Source of the DNA: Rhynchopus euleeides
Lineage: Eukaryota > Euglenozoa > Diplonemea > Diplonemida > Diplonemidae
Direction: 5' to 3'
Length of the DNA: 64,000 bases
NCBI GenBank assembly: GCA_963210315.1
Contig: OY723238.1
Location: 868,001-932,000, forward strand
Below the pieces are notes generated by a model, which saw only the letters and a program-made list of their open reading frames with translations, had not been told where the DNA came from and did not search any database. Positions 1-9,602 of the stretch are shown here, piece after piece (positions within the stretch are counted from its first letter, which is position 1; each line of letters begins with the position of its first letter). The translations under genes and the position numbers were made by a program.

Positions 1-783
1 TTTGCTTCTCGGACACTGACAAGCAAAAAGTGACTGGAGGAGGCAGCTCGCCGACCCACACCACCCACCCAGCGGGACCCCCTCACGGATCTTCCAAAAA
101 CCCCGTTCTTTTGAACGTTTGGAATCTGTGCGGGTCGTGGGGTCATTTTCGCCATGGGGTGCCTGTCTCCACCACTCCCGTGATCATCATGTGGGCCAAA
201 TCCTGCAGTAAACCGCTACCCTGCAGGGTTGCGTTGCGTCTAAAGACGTCTGCCTCCAGGCCCACCAGTGCTGCCGCGGTTTGGTGGGCTCGATTGGCAT
301 ACCTTGATTGGTTGGATTGGCTGTGGCTGGTCCAGGGGAAGTGGTAGGACAGAAGGGGTTGGAATGCCCAACTACACTACAACCCCCACCAAATACAAGC
401 CAACTTGGGCGACGCTGGGCGAGGGTGGCGAACATGGTGCGAGTGCTGGGCAACGCCAACAAGGCGGCTTGTTTTCAACGGTACCGATAACGGTGTGTGT
501 TGGTGCATTCCCTCCTACGTAAAGGAGGAAATCGCCGAACTTTGACAAAAATTAGCGGTGTCCCCTGTAGACAAGCACTACAGGAAGGGGGGCGGTGCCT
601 CACTGCCGCCGGAGGCCACGGTAGTGAACATCTGTTCCTTCCGGGCTGAACTGGGTCGCTCCGACATCAAGTCGGAACCCAGTGCTGCGCGGGAGTTACT
701 GGAAGCAGTAGAATGACAGCACAAGAGTGAACATGTTCCCTAGAAAACAACCCGCCCTATTTCCCGAAAAATCTGCAAGGGGT
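1..783. other. Gene-free left edge
   Basis: No ORF here has a recognisable domain. A stretch near 596-640 resembles the sequence that follows the hAT-like element ends at about 1414 and 42070 (shared core GCCGCCGGAGGCCACGGTAG), so part of it is a further copy of that flank. Nothing else is seen. Confidence 0.5.
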
Positions 784-827
784 GTTCCGTGTAGGTTCCG
801 TGTAGGTTCCGTGTCGGTTGCGTGTGG
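784..827. repeat. Four-unit 11-bp minisatellite
   Basis: Two identical units GTTCCGTGTAG are followed by two diverged ones (GTTCCGTGTCG and GTTGCGTGTGG), read directly. It lies about 50 bp left of the larger 9-bp array. Confidence 0.85.
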
Positions 828-855
828 GTCAAAAACGCGATTTCGATCACCCCAA

Positions 856-1395
856 TTTTTCGTATTTTTCCCCCCTGGGAAAAATACGAAAAATACGAAA
901 AATACGAAAAATACGAAAAATACGAAAAATACGAAAAATACGAAAAATACGAAAAATACGAAAAATACGAAAAATACGAAAAATACGAAAAATACGAAAA
1001 ATACGAAAAATACGAAAAATACGAAAAATACGAAAAATACGAAAAATACGAAAAATACGAAAAATACGAAAAATACGAAAAATACGAAAAATACGAAAAA
1101 TACGAAAAATACGAAAAATACGAAAAATACGAAAAATACGAAAAATACGAAAAATACGAAAAATACGAAAAATACGAAAAATACGAAAAATACGAAAAAT
1201 ACGAAAAATACGAAAAATACGAAAAATACGAAAAATACGAAAAATACGAAAAATACGAAAAATACGAAAAATACGAAAAATACGAAAAATACGAAAAATA
1301 CGAAAAATACGAAAAATACGAAAAATACGAAAAATACGAAAAATACGAAAAATACACTGAAAAATACAAAGGAAAAGTACACCCTGCCAACACTG
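856..1395. mobile_element. hAT-like element remnant, right end with expanded subterminal array
   Basis: The sequence matches the inner end of the hAT-like element at about 40731-40819: the same CCCCCCTGGG linker, GAAAAATAC units, a tail of related units, then the terminus CCAACACTG (1387-1395). The next eight bases, GGTCTGGG (1396-1403), equal the target duplication of the 34861-40819 copy, so this is a copied remnant of that insertion. The left end is not found; to the left of 856 the sequence is unrelated to the element. Confidence 0.7.
879..1355. repeat. 53-copy tandem array of GAAAAATAC
   Basis: The span of 477 bp equals exactly 53 units of 9 bp with no variant seen. Because the unit length is a multiple of three and contains no stop on either strand, all six frames stay open and give artificial tripeptide ORFs (KNT, KYE, KIR; FVF, FSY, FRI). 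The same unit occurs in one to three copies near the ends of the hAT-like elements at 34.9, 40.7 and 42.0 kb, so it is an amplified subterminal motif and not a coding repeat. Confidence 0.95.
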
Positions 1396-1773
1396 GGTCT
1401 GGGGGGAGGAGCCCCCCAGCCGCCGGAGGCCACGGTAGTGAACGTCTGGCTCTTGGCTGGAAAAAAAACCAGATTTTGGCTGGGAAAAAACCGGAAAAAG
1501 GGCGGGATGCCCGGAGGACTCATCCTCATCCCCCACTAGAAATACACCTGGCTCCCCCGAAGGAAGCTAAACACCGCTGCAAGCACCCCAATGAGGAGGA
1601 TCCTGATCAGAGCGCTCGTCGCATCGGTACCACCATGTACCCAACACCGCTGTGTCCATTAGACGGGAAAGTATCTTGCCATCGGGACTGCTACATCACC
1701 GATGTTCGTTGGATGGAATTGAAACAGGTGCCTTTGAAATTTGAAGCCCGTTTGCATCACAATTGACCATTCT
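1396..1773. repeat. Segmental duplicate A, left part (matches 42053-42419)
   Basis: Near-identical to the sequence that follows the hAT-like element at 42053, down to the base where the RT-USP retroelement begins. The match resumes at 6959 on the far side of that element. It also holds an uninterrupted GGAGGAGC, the empty target of the hAT-like copy at 40837-42052. No gene is recognised in it. Confidence 0.9.
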
Positions 1774-2364
1774 ACTGTCATGTTATTGGTTTATTTCTGT
1801 GTACAGATACACACTGCTGATTCGCTTGTCGGGTGGGGGGGGGGGGGGGGAAAAGGGGGAAATAACCATATCAAAAGACATAGCAAAAACGGGGGTTGGG
1901 GGAGGGGGGGGGGGAAATGGTTGAGAAAAAACATACATCAGGGGTGGGGGCGTTCTGTTATGGTTTTTGTTTCATTCGTGTGTTCGTTCTGAAGACAAGA
2001 TAATGGAAACAAAAGGGAAAACAGGCATGCCCCTCACCACTCAGCGTATCTGCAGAGCCATGTGCACGTACGTACACTCTGGGTACACATCGCCGCTCTG
2101 CCTTGGGAACAGAGAATGGGGTTTAACACGCTGAACTCCTTTGTGTAAACACCATTGGGTAGGCGGTCACATTCTCAGGTTCCGGGGGGAGGGGGGGGGG
2201 GGAAATTCGTTTTAGAAAACAAAATATTCATCACGTTCCGTCACGTCCGTCAGCATACACACTCACCTCACACATTCGTATACACTAAACGCTTCATCTC
2301 TTGTTCAAGCCTTCATCATCACGTGGTCGTAGCTCACCCCACGCGGCACTCACTTGGCATATAG
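1774..2364 (-). other. 3' UTR of the RT-USP element with C-rich tracts and polyadenylation signal
   Basis: Non-coding in element sense. It has three long C tracts (plus-strand G runs near 1836-1850, 1902-1912 and 2188-2201) and the hexamer AATAAA 16 nt before the element end. There is no poly(A) tail at the junction. Confidence 0.6.
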
Positions 2365-5300
2365 TCAAGTGGTTCCGTCAGGCTCTGGTTCTGTTCCATT
2401 ACCAGGCTCCCCTGACTGCGATTGTGAGACCTCCGTTCTGTCCGTCTCTGATTTCCCTGGTGGCCCCGTCTCCCGCTCACCATCCACCCCTTCACCACCC
2501 GTCTGAGACAGAAAAATATCAGGGGAGGCAGGCACCGAGGGCGATATCTGTGCCGGAGGGGCACCCAACAACAAGGGAAGTTCCACAGCAGGTTCCGTGG
2601 CTGACGCCTGTATCTGAGAGCCGCTCACTACCGAGGCAGGTTCTGCACGCTGCCTCTTTGATTGCGGCCCCTTGGGCTTTGGCGTCACCCGATCCTCCGG
2701 GAGAATGACTACAAGGGCTGAAGAAGTCGCAGCCACTGTATCAAGTTGCGGTTGGCTTTCAAACAGGTCCTTCGACTCTTCACTCGTTTCGTCACTGCCA
2801 CTCACTTCGTCTCGGTCCCTCTTCTTCTGGGCCGTATGAACAACTAATTGCCCTTGCTCAGGCTTCGGTTGCAACAAACGGGGTTGGTCCGTCCCTTGCA
2901 CCCGTGCTGGGGCGTCCTGCGACTGTATTTGCAGCTGCTTGTTCTCAGACACCTCCAACGCTGACTGCAGGGACAATACCAAGTTGTTTTGTTGCACGAT
3001 GAAATCCTTCTGCCGCGCCATTTCTTTCGCCATGGTCATGCCTTGGCGCAGCTGGTGCTGCACCTGCTTAACCAACATGGCCTTATCCTGATTCTGTTGT
3101 TCGTGTAGGCCCTCCTGGATCTGCATATGTTGCTCCTGCATCCCCAGTTGGTCACGGAGTGCCTTCTCATTTTGCATGCTCGCCGACACGTGAAATTCCA
3201 AAAGCATCTTATCTTGCTGTGTACCTTTCAAAGCATTCTCTGTCTGTTCAAGTAAGCGCTGTTGGGATTCTCCCTGAGACGAGTAGCTGCGGGCCTTGGA
3301 CTCCACACGTTGCAGTTCCTGGGTGAGGACCGCTTTTTCGTGGGTCGCCTGTGCCCTCAACGCTTCTACCTCCGCCTCTCTTTCAACACCAAGCTCTTTC
3401 ATAAAAGCCAACGCAGAGTCTTGCTTATGGAGCTGTCCCTTTAACACGGCCATCTCCTGTCGTTGTTGATTCAAACGGTCCGCTTTGGCCTGTGCCTCGT
3501 TCGCCACCTTTTCCTTCTCCTCATTCACCCTCTCTATCTCACTCTCTGCCTTTGCCAAAGCTTTCTCCTTCTCCACGACTGACCTCTCATGATCCTCTGC
3601 TGCTCTTTTTTGCTCTGCCTCTCGCACCTCTATCGCCTCTTGGAGTTCCTTCCGGCATAGACTGACGAGCGTCTTCGTTTGCTCCTCGGTCCGATACCTA
3701 TCAAGGACTTCCGTGATTTCACTACACAAAGCAAAACGTGCTAGGGCTTCTTCTTCCACAACATGCGCCCGCTCTGCACTTTCCTCCATTTCCAAAGTCC
3801 TGCGTTCCAAAGTCAGGTATTCCTCCCCGCGCTGCTGGGGTGGTTCCTGTGGTTCATTCAAAACAATGGCACTCTTGGGGACGGTGGCATCCTGCAGCTT
3901 TTGCATTATGTCTTCCGTGTTTCCCGTGAGCCCAGGTTGTTGTGTGGGAGATACATATACTTCTGGCGAGTTGGGCATGCTAACCTTCTCCTCCTGAGGG
4001 GCATCCTTATCACAATACACGAGGATGGTCGACTCCTTCTCAAGGAAACCCCTGAAGGCATCCATTTCCTCAGCTGTGTTGGCCACAGTCACGGTGTTGT
4101 CGTCAAACAAGGCCATGGCATCCGTGCCACAGCTGATAAAACGGTAATGGCCTCCGTGCGGGGTATTTCCTCTGTGCAGGACTGCACCCGTGAGGCGGTA
4201 CCTTGTAAAGGAAGGCTTCCCTCCGTTATTTCCACTCGACATCAGCAAGTCCGTGTCAATGTTGATCGCTCGAGTCTTGCGCTCATACATGACACCGTTG
4301 CCAACTCTGAGTGTTTTGAAGCGCCAGAGTCGTATAAACAAGTGTGTCGGGAGAGATGTGATTTGCACCGACTTTGTCGCCCGTTGTTTGTTTGGGGCAC
4401 ACATTTCGCACTCGTAATTAAGCACTTCTTCAGGCATCAGGCTTTCGCAAATTCTGTCGGCCAAAGTCACACCTGTTTTCCCGGGGTTGTTGAGTGGGAC
4501 TGACAGTAGGGACAACTGTTCCTCCCTCCCCGTGACCTTCTTGCAATTTTGGCATGCCATGCTTGTGAATGTCCTCACTTCAGGGATCCATGACTGTACT
4601 GTCGGTTGGTCCATCGTCCTGAGGTGTTCATTCAGCATTCTCCATTCTGCTTCCAGTGTTGGGACAACCCCCAGACAATACGCTTCATCCGCGCAATGCT
4701 GCTCCCTTGTCTGGAACATACTGTGGATGGCTGTTTGCAACACGGACACTGAATGATCTGTGCGACTCCTGGTGTACATGGAGTACAATCCCATGAGTAT
4801 GGGGGTTAGGCCGAGTCCGTTTGAAACAAACTTGCATGCACTGCCTAGGGTAGCTGGAAGTACCGAGTGTGCGAGCATCTGGTACAGTGCTCCCAGGTAG
4901 CAAGTATTTCCCTCATTGACAACACCCCACGACAACGTATTGCTGTGCAGTACCTTCATACTTATCGTGCTCTTCCCCAAAACTGGAGGCTGTTGTGAGG
5001 GGACGGGTGGAGAGAGGGGAGGAGAGGAGGAAGAGGAAGAGGAAGACAACGGTACGGAAGGGGAGGAGGTAGAGAAGAGAGGGACAAAAGAATCACTTTC
5101 ACTCTTGCGTTGGTTCGCACTTCCAGTAGGCTTCACATCCGCCCCTTGCGGTGCGGGGTCTGTGTGGGTGTCCGAAGGGCTGATATCCACACACTTTTCT
5201 CTCAATGGCATGTCTCGGGTTGGTTTTGCCCACACATACTCCCGTAGCTTGGGGAGAGGGTGTTTGCGATAGTGTCTGTCCACAGCAGTATCAAACAGGC

Positions 5301-6957
5301 GCTCCATTTTTGCCATTGCAGATGGAGCCACACAAAACAACCTTCGTGTAGTTCTGTACCAAGCACTACGCAATTCGTACGGCTTCCATCCCCGTCCGAG
5401 GAGGCGCCGCAAAATCAGCTCTGCTTCAACCTTGAAATCATCCAGGTTGTTGCACATACCCGCAGACCGTATCAACTGTGACACCAAAATACCCCTTCCT
5501 TGGCTTTCTGGTGCTGCACTTGTTCGACAAGTATATTTATTGGGTGTATAGGTTACCCAGTCACTCTCTTTATTGAATACTGACATACGGACACGTGTCT
5601 TCGTGTCTTCGGGGTCATCGGCGTATCTCTGCCAACGGTTCCTACCCCCCAGTAACACACAATCGTCTTTCTGCCTTGTTGTGTCCTCAGAGGTCATCCC
5701 GTAGACCTTGTCAGGGATGTCCGCTCCAAGGGTAAAAACGTCATCAATAAATCTGAAGAACCCATTATACTCCTTTTGCTTTTTAATGGGGAGCTTATCG
5801 ATATAGCGCATTTCCTTACTTGCGCAAAAAAGGTTTGCCAGGTCCGGGCTGGCATTTCCACCGGTCGGGATGCCCTTCTTCTGGTGGAGGACGAACTCGC
5901 CATTTTTGATGAAGCTGTTGGTCACAGCTAGTCTCACTAACTCTTTGACTTCATCACTGTTGTACGCAAGTGTTCTATCATCCCCCCGCCCTTCCTTCCA
6001 GCGGAAGGCCTTTTTCTTTCTTTTTTTGGCCTTCGTCTCTCGCGCCAAAAACCTGCCACCCTTCGCCGCAAACGCCTGTTCCACACACCAGGAGACACCC
6101 TCAATTACCGCCTCTTGATCCAAAGACGTGTACATAGAGGTAAAGTCTTTTGTTTTTGGCGTGGCTTTTTTTACGGTGTCGTAGTTCATTTTCATGTACT
6201 TCGCCACCTCATCGTAACTCTCCACAACAAAAAACCGTTTGACACCACATTTCCTCCTGTGTGTTTCATCCTCATCACTCAACGTGCGGATGACCATCTT
6301 TAGCAGCCCTGACAATTCTGTGTGTATGCCTGTTGCAATACCCACAGTTGGCTGATTCACCTTACTCTCTTTCTGTTTCTTTTTTCTCTCCATTTTCTCC
6401 CCTTCCGTCTCATCTCTGTTATCTCCACTTAAACCAGCAATTCCCCTCAGCGTGGGGCCTTTTTCCACCGGCTTATGGATCTTCAGAGACCCATACAAAT
6501 ACGGGAAACAATCTCCAATTTGCAGCTGGCGTTCATCACACTCTCTCTGCAAGCGGTTGAGAATTTGCTTCTCCGTTTCCTTTGCCGTTTCGAAAGTCCC
6601 TGTTGTTGCGCTGAGCTGTTCCCGTAGCCAATGTCTGTAAAAGTGTTTACAGATCGCCCCAAAGTCATGGGACGACTTGTCTACACTACACAACACAACA
6701 TCCTCCTGGACTTTTTTAAGCTCGGCCGTATCTATACGGTCGGCCCCCTCAACAGGTGGTAGCGCTGCAAACTCGTTTCGCAACGCTGTCAGCAAGACCT
6801 TACGGAATTCCGCTGTTTCCTCCTTCTCCCCAAAGGTTTCCACAAAATCCGAAAGAACCTCGCTTGCCTTTTCGCACCCCTGTTGCAAGTCACCAGACAG
6901 ACGATATTTCCTTCCCTTGTTCAACAACTCCCTAAAGCCCTCGGAAATCCCCGACAT
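2365..6957 (-). CDS. Reverse transcriptase-ubiquitin specific protease-coiled coil fusion
   Basis: Numbered from the upstream in-frame ATG at 6993, which lies in target DNA (1542 aa); the first ATG inside the element is at 6957. The N-terminal half is a Penelope-type reverse transcriptase: the YGSLKIHKP motif upstream of the palm, motif A KDFTSMYTSL (Asp about 283), motif B GIPTGGNASPDLANLF and motif C RFIDDVF (Asp-Asp about 417-418). After a Ser/Pro linker comes a complete USP-family deubiquitinase: Cys box NEGNTCYLGAL (Cys about 698), two zinc-binding CxxC pairs, His box GGHYRFIS (His about 949) and ALFDDNTVT. All catalytic residues are kept. The last third is charged coiled coil and a low-complexity tail. 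The frame is open throughout and stops at TGA. Penelope elements usually end in a GIY-YIG nuclease; here the protease takes that place. Activity is inferred. Confidence 0.9.
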   Translation of the reverse strand: MSGISEGFRELLNKGRKYRLSGDLQQGCEKASEVLSDFVETFGEKEETAEFRKVLLTALRNEFAALPPVEGADRIDTAELKKVQEDVVLCSVDKSSHDFGAICKHFYRHWLREQLSATTGTFETAKETEKQILNRLQRECDERQLQIGDCFPYLYGSLKIHKPVEKGPTLRGIAGLSGDNRDETEGEKMERKKKQKESKVNQPTVGIATGIHTELSGLLKMVIRTLSDEDETHRRKCGVKRFFVVESYDEVAKYMKMNYDTVKKATPKTKDFTSMYTSLDQEAVIEGVSWCVEQAFAAKGGRFLARETKAKKRKKKAFRWKEGRGDDRTLAYNSDEVKELVRLAVTNSFIKNGEFVLHQKKGIPTGGNASPDLANLFCASKEMRYIDKLPIKKQKEYNGFFRFIDDVFTLGADIPDKVYGMTSEDTTRQKDDCVLLGGRNRWQRYADDPEDTKTRVRMSVFNKESDWVTYTPNKYTCRTSAAPESQGRGILVSQLIRSAGMCNNLDDFKVEAELILRRLLGRGWKPYELRSAWYRTTRRLFCVAPSAMAKMERLFDTAVDRHYRKHPLPKLREYVWAKPTRDMPLREKCVDISPSDTHTDPAPQGADVKPTGSANQRKSESDSFVPLFSTSSPSVPLSSSSSSSSPPLSPPVPSQQPPVLGKSTISMKVLHSNTLSWGVVNEGNTCYLGALYQMLAHSVLPATLGSACKFVSNGLGLTPILMGLYSMYTRSRTDHSVSVLQTAIHSMFQTREQHCADEAYCLGVVPTLEAEWRMLNEHLRTMDQPTVQSWIPEVRTFTSMACQNCKKVTGREEQLSLLSVPLNNPGKTGVTLADRICESLMPEEVLNYECEMCAPNKQRATKSVQITSLPTHLFIRLWRFKTLRVGNGVMYERKTRAINIDTDLLMSSGNNGGKPSFTRYRLTGAVLHRGNTPHGGHYRFISCGTDAMALFDDNTVTVANTAEEMDAFRGFLEKESTILVYCDKDAPQEEKVSMPNSPEVYVSPTQQPGLTGNTEDIMQKLQDATVPKSAIVLNEPQEPPQQRGEEYLTLERRTLEMEESAERAHVVEEEALARFALCSEITEVLDRYRTEEQTKTLVSLCRKELQEAIEVREAEQKRAAEDHERSVVEKEKALAKAESEIERVNEEKEKVANEAQAKADRLNQQRQEMAVLKGQLHKQDSALAFMKELGVEREAEVEALRAQATHEKAVLTQELQRVESKARSYSSQGESQQRLLEQTENALKGTQQDKMLLEFHVSASMQNEKALRDQLGMQEQHMQIQEGLHEQQNQDKAMLVKQVQHQLRQGMTMAKEMARQKDFIVQQNNLVLSLQSALEVSENKQLQIQSQDAPARVQGTDQPRLLQPKPEQGQLVVHTAQKKRDRDEVSGSDETSEESKDLFESQPQLDTVAATSSALVVILPEDRVTPKPKGPQSKRQRAEPASVVSGSQIQASATEPAVELPLLLGAPPAQISPSVPASPDIFLSQTGGEGVDGERETGPPGKSETDRTEVSQSQSGEPGNGTEPEPDGTT

Positions 6958-6958
6958 T

Positions 6959-7237
6959 GTTTGCATCACAATTGACCATTCTGTGACGGTCATGGAAACA
7001 TGGGCGACGGAGGAGGAGGGGTTGCAAAAATCATACTCCTTTCGCTATAATAAGAGAAACACCCTGCCCAGCAACTGCAAAAAGGCAGATCCGGGCTACT
7101 CTTCGTTGAGTGCACACTCCTGTGTCAAAAGGCTGTGCAAGTCCCTGTGAAGTGGCATGAAGGTGATCATTATAAAGCTTCAGTCTTCGGATTTCATTCG
7201 TTAATTCGCGACTTCGCTACGCTTCGTCGTTCGTAAC
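6959..7237. repeat. Segmental duplicate A, right part (matches 42396-42674)
   Basis: This continues the paralogy with segment B on the other side of the retroelement. A short ORF crossing it in segment B (42387-42587, 66 aa) has no recognisable domain. A more diverged relative lies at about 56370-56600. Confidence 0.85.
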
Positions 7238-7325
7238 CAGGGCGTTCGCTATCGCCCACCGATCCCGTGTGGGGTGGGCGAAGTTATACTTAGGGTTCTG
7301 GGAATTCGGGAAGTTTTCGTTTGCG
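7238..7325. mobile_element. Internally deleted remnant of hAT-like family beta
   Basis: It starts with the family terminus CAGGGCGTTCGCTA, shared with 42675, and keeps about 80 bp including the GGGCGAAGTT motif. The right terminus is gone and the sequence runs into the flank at AAAGATAAGGCG. It also contains GCGTTCGC (7242-7249) uninterrupted, the empty target of the gamma element at 42687-43834. Confidence 0.6.
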
Positions 7326-7623
7326 GAAAAGATAAGGCGTTGTTTGTGCACCAAACCCGGGTGAACAAACCTCACGTGTTTTGACTGATGAAGGTTGGTG
7401 CGCACAGTCACAACAACAAGGCAAGGTAGATTGTGCCGCACAGGGCAAGGGGGCAGGGGCTTGAGAGGGAGGGGCAGAGACAGTCGGGGAGCACTGTGTC
7501 ATCCTGAGCAGTCGCACCGCAGATGCAGTGCACGCTGCCTCCAACCAGCAGGGTCAGGAGGTGCTGTGCTGGGAGGCAACGAGCAAGGCAGTGCACCGCA
7601 AGCACACAAGCAGAACAGGTTGC
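7326..7623. repeat. Array-edge spacer, duplicated at 44226-44523
   Basis: Begins with a segment around GTGCACCAAACCCGGGTGAA that recurs at 44240 and, in a longer version, at 27515. It then passes into the standard spacer that separates the WD40 genes. No gene is seen. Confidence 0.7.
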
Positions 7624-9295
7624 CTAAGTGCTGTCCTCACACGGAACGTCACAAATATCACACACATTCACAGAAGAGTTGCTTGATGTGAAGACCCACC
7701 TCCCACACGGGCTGAGTGCAACACCGTAACCCTCTGACTCCACTTGTCCCAAGCACTCCAAGGTGCTGAGGTTGTATAATTTCGTGTAATGTTCAAAGGA
7801 CACTGCAACAACATTTTTTTTTTCATGTCGCTCCCGTTGGTCACTTCGCTGCTTTGAGTCAGCCACGTGGCGGAAGCCGGACCGCAGGGAGGGGCGTTGC
7901 GCCCGTTGACGCCTCTCACTCCTCATGTGCCTTGAGTAGCTGCCAGGTGGGTCTGCTTTGAGGCGGGGAATCGCGTCAGGCCAAACAGCCACTGCGAGGA
8001 CGTCTCCCCTAAAAGAAAAGAAAGAATGTGGGAAGGGGACGGGGGTGGGATGGGTGGGCAGCGCAAGCCGGAAGGAGCGCCTCCCATGGGGCGGAAGCTC
8101 ACCCGACAGCATAAAATGCTGCGAAAACAACAAAAAAAGGGAAAATAAACCACGCACACCACAACATCAATAAAACCAAAGCCGTGCAGAAAGGGCCCCT
8201 CCGCATATATGAAACAGGGCACACAGCGGAAAAAGAGTTACCAGAGCTTGCTTTAGTTTCCCCTCGGAGGAGGGTAATCACAGGGGGCGCCACGTGAAGG
8301 CAGCAAGTTGGATTTTATCCCCCCTGGTAGCAGAGGTAGGTTACAACATCACCTGGCTGTGACACGGCAAGCAAGAACGGGTAATCAGACAGGACCACAG
8401 AAAGGATGCAGGTGAGGGTGGTTGTGCACCACACCTTCAGTGACATGTCACCAGAGCACGACACCAGGTGCTGCTCGTCCTTCGTCAGCGCGACGTGGTA
8501 CACACCACCTGTGTTCTCAGACAGGGTGTCGGTGTGGGTGACGGTGCTGATGTCATACACACGGATGGTCTTGTCCTGTGACGCCGAGAAGATCCTCGTA
8601 GTTGACACTGCAATCCCATAAACAGAACTGCTGTGTCCCTCCAGCACTGTGGCACTTGGTGTGCCCTCCAAGTCCCACACATGCACCTTCCCATCTTGGT
8701 CACCCGACACGAGACGTCCACAGTGTGTCCACCCTGCACTCCACACCTCTCTGTCGTGCTCCTCCAGACACCACACCTGTTCCCACGTTGCTGTCAGCCA
8801 CACGCAGATGGTGCTGTCATATGAGCACGTTGCCAGCCGCGTCCCACAGACTGAGAACGCAGTGGTGTAAACCCTGGTGTACCCATGTGTAAGGTCGACC
8901 ACCACATCAGCAGTCGTGGTATCAAACACAGTGATGTGTCCGTTGTTGTACCCCACTGAACACAGGGTGCCACACCTCGACAGTGTGATGTTCTGTCCAT
9001 ACTGGTCATGCGTACTGTTGTAGACAGCGGGAGCCTTGACGTGTGGCCACCTGCGGACGAGCTGGACACAATCCCCAACCTCGAGACCCGTGTTGGCAAC
9101 GCGCTCTGCATCGTCCAGGTCCTCGTCACACCCTTCGATGCGTGCCGCCAGCCCTGCAGCCTCCCGGTCTGCGTTGATGGAACCCGCGAACATCTCCTTG
9201 ACCGCATCCGCCTTCAGGCTGAGCACGGTCCCGCCATCCGCAACACCGACGACACAGCTCCGCCCGCTCTCCACATGACACACTGACACGTCCAT
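7624..9295 (-). pseudogene. UBL-WD40 gene, copy 1, split by a SINE-like insertion
   Basis: The ATG at 9295 opens MDVSVCHVESG, the conserved start of the family. The ORF runs through blades 1 to 5 and part of 6, and ends at 8315 inside the inserted unit 7814-8325. The remaining blade 6-7 coding sequence (TKLYNLSTLECLG to CEDST) continues at 7813-7624 in the original order. A product from the first part alone would lack about one and a half blades, so a closed propeller is unlikely. Variable words: HDREV before blade 3, HSSSV before blade 4, NTGGV before blade 5. Blades 1-2 match copies 2 and 3. Confidence 0.85.
7814..8325 (+). mobile_element. 512-bp SINE-like unit with a LINE 3' end
   Basis: Starts with ten T then CATGTCGCTCCCG, and from about 7833 is nearly identical to the 3' end of the LINE at 39004-39497, ending GATTTTATCCCCCC. 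A second copy (20394-20905) has the same 5' end, the same length and different flanks. The WD40 frame on both sides shows a true insertion. Only a short repeat (ACAACAT) is common to both flanks. It carries no ORF of interest. Confidence 0.75.
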
Positions 9296-9602
9296 CCTTC
9301 CCCTCTCTTCCCCTCAACGACAACCCCACGATCCTCACACACTGAGATGTGCTCTTCTGAAAGGGCTGAGGTGATGTGGTAGTGGGGCAGAAGAAGCTGG
9401 TTTAGGGGACAGAACAAGGGCCCGATGATTGGAGGGGCTTGGGAGGGTGGGGGCAGAGGCTGTCTGGAAGCACTGTGTCATCCTGAGCAGTCGCACCTCA
9501 GATGCAGTGCACGCTGCCTCCAACCAGCAGGGTCAGGTGGTGATGTGCTGCGAGGCAACGAGCAAGGCAGTGCACCGCAAGCACACAAGCAGAACAGGTT
9601 GC
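9296..9602. repeat. WD40 array spacer (typical unit, about 300 bp)
   Basis: This spacer recurs between almost all array genes, for example at 18748-19064, 24155-24481, 25622-26057, 30965-31272 and 45675-45925, and is often more alike between copies than the gene bodies are. It has a constant block next to the downstream gene's stop (around GCAAGCACACAAGCAGAA) and a variable middle. About 60 nt before each ATG, in gene sense, most copies keep TCAG followed by AAGAGCAC, preceded by pyrimidines in several; this is a candidate 3' splice acceptor (cis or trans). Confidence 0.75.

Larger units (their letters stand above)
1774..6958 (-). mobile_element. Penelope-like retroelement carrying a deubiquitinase
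   Basis: About 5.2 kb, sense on the minus strand, flanked by a perfect 24-bp direct repeat (1750-1773 and 6959-6982). The same 24 bp occur once, uninterrupted, at 42396-42419 in the paralogous segment, which proves the boundaries. The 5' end falls one base from the ATG of the ORF, so no 5' UTR remains and this copy is probably 5'-truncated. At the 3' end AATAAA (1790-1795 on the minus strand) lies 16 nt from the junction. No GIY-YIG endonuclease is visible. The long target duplication fits target-primed reverse transcription. Confidence 0.88.

Noticed and set aside
879-1355. CRISPR-like array
   Set aside because: There are no spacers between units, the unit is 9 bp, and the setting is eukaryotic.
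696-1766. Six overlapping long ORFs made of tripeptide repeats
   Set aside because: They are read-outs of the 9-bp array, open in every frame for arithmetic reasons; no start or flanking domain supports any of them.
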